A stretch of 16,188 nucleotides of DNA from G026625185 sp035256645 (GTDB lineage: Bacteria; Desulfobacterota; WTBG01; JAGOGO01), in assembly GCA_035256645.1 (NCBI GenBank), contig DATEXU010000128.1:1-16188 (forward strand), read 5' to 3'. The position numbers and the translations under genes are program-made. The notes beneath the pieces are model-generated. The model was not told the DNA's origin, searched no databases, and worked only from the letters and a program-made list of their open reading frames with translations. Below are positions 13,393-16,188 of the stretch, piece after piece. The first letter of the stretch is position 1; each line of letters opens with the position of its first letter.

Positions 13393-14058
13393 CTATGGGA
13401 GTAAATCACAAAACCAAAACCGCTTTTCTCTCAACACAATTTCTCCCTTCTTGAAATCAATGGGATTTTTAAAAATCGGGCCATCAAAGACAAAAGAATG
13501 AAATTCTCCATTTTCCCCACATGGATCAACATTGGCGGGGAGGTCAGATAAGAACTGGCGGTCAAAGTATCTTCCCACAAATTTTTTATCCAGATTTTGG
13601 GAATCAACGCAAATAATCACGGCCTTGAAACCAAGCTCGATGAACTGAAGGGCGAGTTCTTGAGTGTTTTTCTTCCATAACGGAAAAACTCCTTTCATGC
13701 TGACCTTAGATAAATTTTGTTCTCGATATTTTCGGATGTCTTCTAAAAAAAGATCGCCAAAAGCTACGGACGAAACTCCCTGGTGTTGAAAGAACCGAAG
13801 CTTTTCTCTCATTTGATTTTCATATTCTTCATTTGATGAGTTTTTAGAAATAAAAACTTTTTCTATGGGAAGACCTAAAGATTCAGATTGGTTATCGAGC
13901 AATATACTCCGAACACCGTGCATGCTGATTCGGTTATAATCGTGGGTTAAGGTGGTGAGAAGATACGTGATTTGGTATTGACGGCTATTTTTTAAATAAT
14001 GGAGAGCCAACGCGCTGTCTTTACCACCGCTCCAGGTTAAAACGACTGGTTCAAGCAT
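13393..14058 (-). CDS. DUF71/Dph6-like PP-loop ATPase
   Basis: A 221-residue ATP pyrophosphatase of the diphthine-ammonia ligase superfamily (DUF71, MJ0570-like). It has the PP-loop WSGGKDSALAL (residues 9-19), THDYNRISMHGVR, FGDLFLEDIRKYRE and the C-terminal signature CGENGEFHSFVFDGP. Eukaryotic and archaeal members amidate diphthine on elongation factor 2. Bacteria do not make diphthamide, so the substrate here is different and unknown; other bacterial members have been linked to cobalamin or lipoate contexts. AAAGG about 7 nt before ATG 14058 is a fair ribosome binding site. The radical SAM gene begins 22 bp downstream, suggesting a shared pathway, possibly RNA or cofactor modification, but this is inference. 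Confidence 0.87.
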   Translation of the reverse strand: MLEPVVLTWSGGKDSALALHYLKNSRQYQITYLLTTLTHDYNRISMHGVRSILLDNQSESLGLPIEKVFISKNSSNEEYENQMREKLRFFQHQGVSSVAFGDLFLEDIRKYREQNLSKVSMKGVFPLWKKNTQELALQFIELGFKAVIICVDSQNLDKKFVGRYFDRQFLSDLPANVDPCGENGEFHSFVFDGPIFKNPIDFKKGEIVLREKRFWFCDLLP

Positions 14059-14074
14059 AGGGAACCTTTCACTC

Positions 14075-14102
14075 TTGAATAACTTATTATTTATGATAAT
14101 AT
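14075..14102 (+). promoter_or_regulatory. Possible promoter of the small-protein/WbqC/NikR unit
   Basis: TTGAAT at 14075-14080 and TAATAT at 14097-14102 are separated by 16 bp in a very AT-rich stretch between divergent genes, 40 bp before the ATG at 14142. The stretch is so AT-rich that chance matches are easy. Confidence 0.35.
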
Positions 14103-14141
14103 TTTATAACAAATTTAATAAAATTTAGCGAACCAATTAAG

Positions 14142-14282
14142 ATGACGAAAAAAGGCGGACGCTACGGGAAATATGGCGAACAAAAGAGGAGAGAACGCTT
14201 TCAACAGAAGCGTTTGACGGAATGTAAGTTTCAACCAAAACCAAGTCCCATGGAAAAACGGAGGGGTAAAAAGGATAAGTGA
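14142..14282 (+). CDS. Small basic protein, 46 residues (GRYGKYGE motif)
   Basis: An open frame from ATG 14142 to TGA 14280-14282 that falls below usual length cut-offs. The product is very basic, starting MTKKGGRYGKYGEQKRRERF and ending KRRGKKDK, with a single cysteine and a proline-rich middle. The GGRYGKYGE block looks like a conserved motif rather than random sequence. I recall similar short GRYGKYGE proteins in other bacteria, but cannot verify it here. Its stop overlaps the GTG of the WbqC gene (GTGA, four bases), the usual sign of translational coupling. The ribosome binding site is weak (TTAAG before the ATG). The charge suggests nucleic-acid or ribosome binding. The function is unknown. 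Confidence 0.65.
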   Translation: MTKKGGRYGKYGEQKRRERFQQKRLTECKFQPKPSPMEKRRGKKDK

Positions 14283-14977
14283 TTGTTGCCTGCCATCAGC
14301 CTAATTTTTTGCCATGGATAGGTTTTTTTTACAAAGCATTATTAGCTGATCTGGTGGTGTTGCTGGATGATGTTCAGTTTGCCCAAGGGTTCACCTGGGT
14401 TAACAGAAATCGGTTAAAATGTGATCAGGGAGAACTTTGGCTAACAGTGCCCGTAAAAAAGAAGGGCAGGGGATTCCAAAAGATCAGTGACGTGGAAGTC
14501 CTTGATGAAGGGAATTGGCCACGGAGGTTTTTTCAAGGCATATCTCAAAATTATGCCCATGCTCCCTACTTTGCTGAGCACCGTGCGTTTCTCAAGGATT
14601 TAATGCAGATGCGCTGGGAAAAGTTGGTTGACCTCAATGTTGCCGCGATTTATTACTTAGCGGGTAACTTAGGTATCGGCAATAAGGTTGTCCTCCAATC
14701 GTCCTTGCAAATTCAATCCCAAGGCTCTGAGCTTCTGGTCAAAATAAGCAAGGAAACCGGAGCTGATGTTTATCTTGCCCCTCTGGTGAGTAAAAAATAT
14801 GTGGACGAAAATCTTTTTGCCCACCAAGGGATTACCATCCAATTTTTCAAATTTATTCCCCCGGTTTATCCACAATTATGGGGAGAGTTTATTTATAACC
14901 TTTCAGCTCTTGATTTGTTGTTAAACTGCGGAGGAAAAATCCTGGAAATAATTAAGAAGTATAATCACGTGATGTAA
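14279..14977 (+). CDS. WbqC family protein
   Basis: A 232-residue protein of the WbqC family. The N-terminal signature is clear: ACHQPNFLPWIGFFYKAL, then LVVLLDDVQFAQGFTWVNRN and ELWLTVPVKK. A central helical part (HRAFLKDLMQMRWEKLVDLN) and the C-terminal SALDLLLNCGG block also fit. Family members are found in O-antigen and glycan loci and elsewhere; the reaction has not been established, though a role in amino-sugar or peptide modification has been suggested. There is no glycan locus here. The GTG start at 14279 overlaps the stop of the 46-residue basic protein, and AAGG at 14271-14274 lies close upstream. NikR follows 14 bp later. The start by coupling is convincing because the conserved CHQPNF motif begins at residue 5. 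Confidence 0.87.
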   Translation: MIVACHQPNFLPWIGFFYKALLADLVVLLDDVQFAQGFTWVNRNRLKCDQGELWLTVPVKKKGRGFQKISDVEVLDEGNWPRRFFQGISQNYAHAPYFAEHRAFLKDLMQMRWEKLVDLNVAAIYYLAGNLGIGNKVVLQSSLQIQSQGSELLVKISKETGADVYLAPLVSKKYVDENLFAHQGITIQFFKFIPPVYPQLWGEFIYNLSALDLLLNCGGKILEIIKKYNHVM

Positions 14978-14991
14978 GAAGGAGGGTTTTT

Positions 14992-15414
14992 ATGGATCTG
15001 CAGAGATTTGGTGTTTCCATGCCGGAGGACCTTTTAAAAGAATTTGACCGCTATATTGCCCAGCGGAATTACCAAAATCGTTCCGAAGCAATCAGAGATT
15101 TAATTCGGGATAAACTGGTAGAAAAAGAATGGGTTGCGATAGAAGAGGGCAAGGACGTGGTCGGGGTAATAACGTTTGTTTATGCTCACCATAAACGGGA
15201 GTTAGTTCATGCCCTTCTAGATGTCCAGCATAAATACAGTCACCAGGTTTTAGCGAGCCAACACATCCATCTTGACCATGACCACTGTTTAGAAGCGACC
15301 ATTGTCAAAGGCAAAACCGAAACCATCAAGGATCTTGCTTATAAGATTAAATCAATGAAAGGGGTGATGCACTGTAAACTCAGCATGACCACCACCGGAA
15401 AAGATATTTCGTAA
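14992..15414 (+). CDS. nikR: Nickel-responsive regulator NikR
   Basis: A 140-residue NikR. Residues 1-45 are a ribbon-helix-helix DNA-binding domain (QRFGVSMPEDLLKEFDRYI, RSEAIRDLIRDKL). Residues 55-135 are an ACT-like metal-binding domain. The four ligands of the E. coli high-affinity nickel site (H76, H87, H89, C95) are all present with a constant +4 offset: H80, H91, H93 and C99 in QHKYSHQVLASQHIHLDHDHC. Nickel binding is therefore expected, with repression of nickel uptake. GGAGGG at 14981-14986 lies 5 nt before the ATG. No nickel transporter or nickel enzyme is in the window; targets may lie beyond its end. I could not find the GTATGA-N16-TCATAC operator of E. coli NikR here. Confidence 0.92.
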   Translation: MDLQRFGVSMPEDLLKEFDRYIAQRNYQNRSEAIRDLIRDKLVEKEWVAIEEGKDVVGVITFVYAHHKRELVHALLDVQHKYSHQVLASQHIHLDHDHCLEATIVKGKTETIKDLAYKIKSMKGVMHCKLSMTTTGKDIS

Positions 15415-15436
15415 TTTTTGGTTTGAAGCTTTTTTG

Positions 15437-15465
15437 TTGACTTTTTTCCTGGATAAGATTAAAAA
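15437..15465 (+). promoter_or_regulatory. Possible promoter after nikR
   Basis: TTGACT at 15437-15442 and TAAAAA at 15460-15465 are separated by 17 bp. The -35 box is good and the -10 box moderate. Transcription would begin near 15472, just before the hairpin at 15478-15517. Confidence 0.35.
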
Positions 15466-15477
15466 AATAGGGATTAT

Positions 15478-15517
15478 TAAACCCCACAACCAATAATCTC
15501 AGTAAAATTGGGGTTTA
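15478..15517 (+). promoter_or_regulatory. Hairpin directly before a ribosome binding site
   Basis: TAAACCCCA at 15478-15486 pairs perfectly with TGGGGTTTA at 15509-15517, with a 22-nt loop. GGAGGG at 15521-15526 follows immediately and serves ATG codons at 15530 (22 codons) or 15537 (MRIKNWPDCLTER, 13 codons). A hairpin, ribosome binding site, tiny frame and terminator-like repeat in a row resemble an attenuator or leader peptide arrangement. No regulated gene is visible downstream within the window. Confidence 0.45.
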
Positions 15518-15550
15518 TGAGGAGGGTGCATGATTTATGAGAATAAAAAA

Positions 15551-15590
15551 TTGGCCGGATTGCCTGACAGAAAGGTGATAGGCCTTTTTT
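15551..15590 (+). terminator. Terminator-like inverted repeat
   Basis: GGCC at 15553-15556 pairs with GGCC at 15581-15584, and the A-run before it (15545-15550) can pair with the T-run after it (15585-15590) across a two-base bulge. GCCT (15562-15565) and AGGC (15580-15583) offer an alternative stem. Six Ts, then G and five Ts, follow. It would end the short transcript that starts near 15472. Confidence 0.45.
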
Positions 15591-15658
15591 GTTTTTAATT
15601 TGCTCGAACGAGCAATTATTAATTGCTAATATTATACAACGTGCGTTTGTCTGTCCAT

Positions 15659-15835
15659 GTAGGGTGAGCTCCCCGAGCGCACCGCTTATTTACTGTTCGA
15701 AAATCGATTATGACGCATTCGGTACGCTTCATTGATAATGTAGGGACTGCTCCCCGAGCAGTCCGCAATAAGTTAAATCGGCGTGTTCGGGGAACACGCC
15801 CTACGAAAAAACGATTAAATTGTAGGACGAGCCCA
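15659..15835. repeat. Cluster of GTAGGG palindromic repeats (three and a part)
   Basis: Three hairpin units share a 9-bp stem and a three-base CCC or GGG loop, flanked by GTAGGG on one side. Unit 1 is GTAGGGTGAGCTC, CCC, then GAGCGCACC (15659-15683, one mismatch). Unit 2 is GGACTGCTC, CCC, GAGCAGTCC (15744-15764, perfect). Unit 3 is inverted: GGCGTGTTC, GGG, GAACACGCC then CTAC (15780-15804, perfect). A broken unit, GTAGGACGAGCCC, is at 15822-15834. The stems differ in sequence but keep pairing, so structure is conserved rather than sequence. Confidence 0.8.
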
Positions 15836-15970
15836 ACAAATAAATTAATCCCCTCTTGAGAAGTGTGTAAACGGGGTGTGTAAGATTTGATAGAAAAGAC
15901 AGGGGTGTTCTTCAACCAAGCCACTTTTCGAACATGCTTTTTAGGTGTCTTATATTGATCTGTATATGAC

Positions 15971-15998
15971 CATGGAAGAAACTATAGTTTCTTCCATG
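15971..15998. repeat. Perfect 28-bp palindrome
   Basis: The half-site CATGGAAGAAACTA is followed at once by its exact reverse complement. As RNA it would form a 12-bp stem with a UAUA loop; as DNA it is a perfect two-fold site for a dimeric protein. No T-run follows, so it is not an ordinary terminator. It is not the known E. coli NikR operator. Confidence 0.75.
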
Positions 15999-16188
15999 AT
16001 TGCAATTAAATAATAAATACTTAAGATTAAATCATAAAGTATTTTATAGTTTTCTTATGCCGCAATTTTTGCGTCGTTTAGGGTTTTAGTCGAGATACAT
16101 ATAATCAATGTTGGGCACTTGATATGAGTTTCCCTTCACATTTACGCAAGCAGGGACGGTAAGACTGATGATGACCATTGGAGAGTTG

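Larger units (their letters stand above)
15415..16188. other. Gene-free stretch after nikR, rich in hairpins
   Basis: No supported protein gene lies in these 774 bases, apart from very short frames near 15530. The stretch holds a possible short transcription unit (15437-15600), the palindrome TGCTCGAACGAGCA at 15601-15614, a group of palindromic repeats (15659-15835), and an imperfect hairpin formed by AAGACA and TGTCTT near 15894-15952. It also holds a 28-bp perfect palindrome (15971-15998) and an AAATACTT/AAGTATTT hairpin (16015-16022, 16037-16044). TATAAT at 16100-16105 may be a -10 box for a gene beyond the window. Confidence 0.7.

Noticed and set aside
15619..15924. Minus-strand frame of 101 codons
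   Set aside because: It runs through the palindromic repeats, has no ribosome binding site and its product is low in known features; it is a by-product of the repeats.
16168..16188. Start of a new gene (MMTIGEL) at the window edge
   Set aside because: Only seven codons are visible and AGGGA is 11 nt upstream; too little to call.

Overview
The window is a gene-dense stretch of a bacterial chromosome with moderate to low GC. It has frequent GTG and TTG starts and strong AGGAGG ribosome binding sites. The gene content points to an anaerobe with molybdenum, selenium and nickel enzymology: a selenocysteine-containing SelD, YedF, a selenium-type LysR regulator, MoaE, a MOT1-type molybdate/sulfate carrier, a MoeA-like protein, FmdE and NikR. 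The PilZ subtype and the SelD/YedF/LysR trio fit Desulfobacterota or a related anaerobic lineage, but the sequence alone does not settle the taxon.

Layout. (1) 1-2434, plus: the tail of an ArsF-like protein, an ArsG-like CcdA-fold permease, MoaE and a MOT1 family transporter, all tightly packed. (2) 2456-4162, minus: a molybdopterin-binding MoeA-like protein with a C-terminal Cys cluster and an FmdE protein, convergent with block 1. (3) 4172-4948: a long non-coding stretch with a 107-bp inverted-repeat element and two copies of a TTATTGTCACAAT palindrome. (4) 4949-5446, plus: a histone H1-like basic protein and HU, followed by a clear terminator. (5) 5705-6214: a zinc-ribbon PilZ protein. (6) 6296-9214, plus: the selenium block of LysR regulator, a long structured leader, selD with an in-frame UGA at 7613-7615 and a SECIS-like hairpin, then yedF. 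(7) 9211-10353, minus: an exported glutaminyl cyclotransferase and a zinc-ribbon DUF2007 protein. (8) 10463-10604: a second, 142-bp copy of the repeat element. (9) 10632-12445, plus: an M29 aminopeptidase and a HAD protein overlapping by four bases. (10) 12462-14058, minus: a TIGR01212 radical SAM protein and a DUF71 ATPase. (11) 14142-15414, plus: a 46-residue basic protein missed by ordinary length cut-offs, a WbqC family protein and NikR. (12) 15415-16188: non-coding DNA rich in hairpins and palindromic repeats, including a 28-bp perfect palindrome.

How it fits together. Blocks 1 and 2 supply molybdate uptake and molybdopterin synthesis or handling. Block 6 makes and handles activated selenium. 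Together they suggest a cell that makes molybdenum- and selenium-dependent oxidoreductases, such as Sec-containing formate dehydrogenase or selenium-dependent molybdenum hydroxylases. No such enzyme lies in the window. The most useful correction is selD: a start at 7661 loses the catalytic selenocysteine, and the real gene starts at 7562. The most interesting unexplained element is the roughly 180-nt selD leader, in which one strand segment can pair in two mutually exclusive ways near the ribosome binding site.
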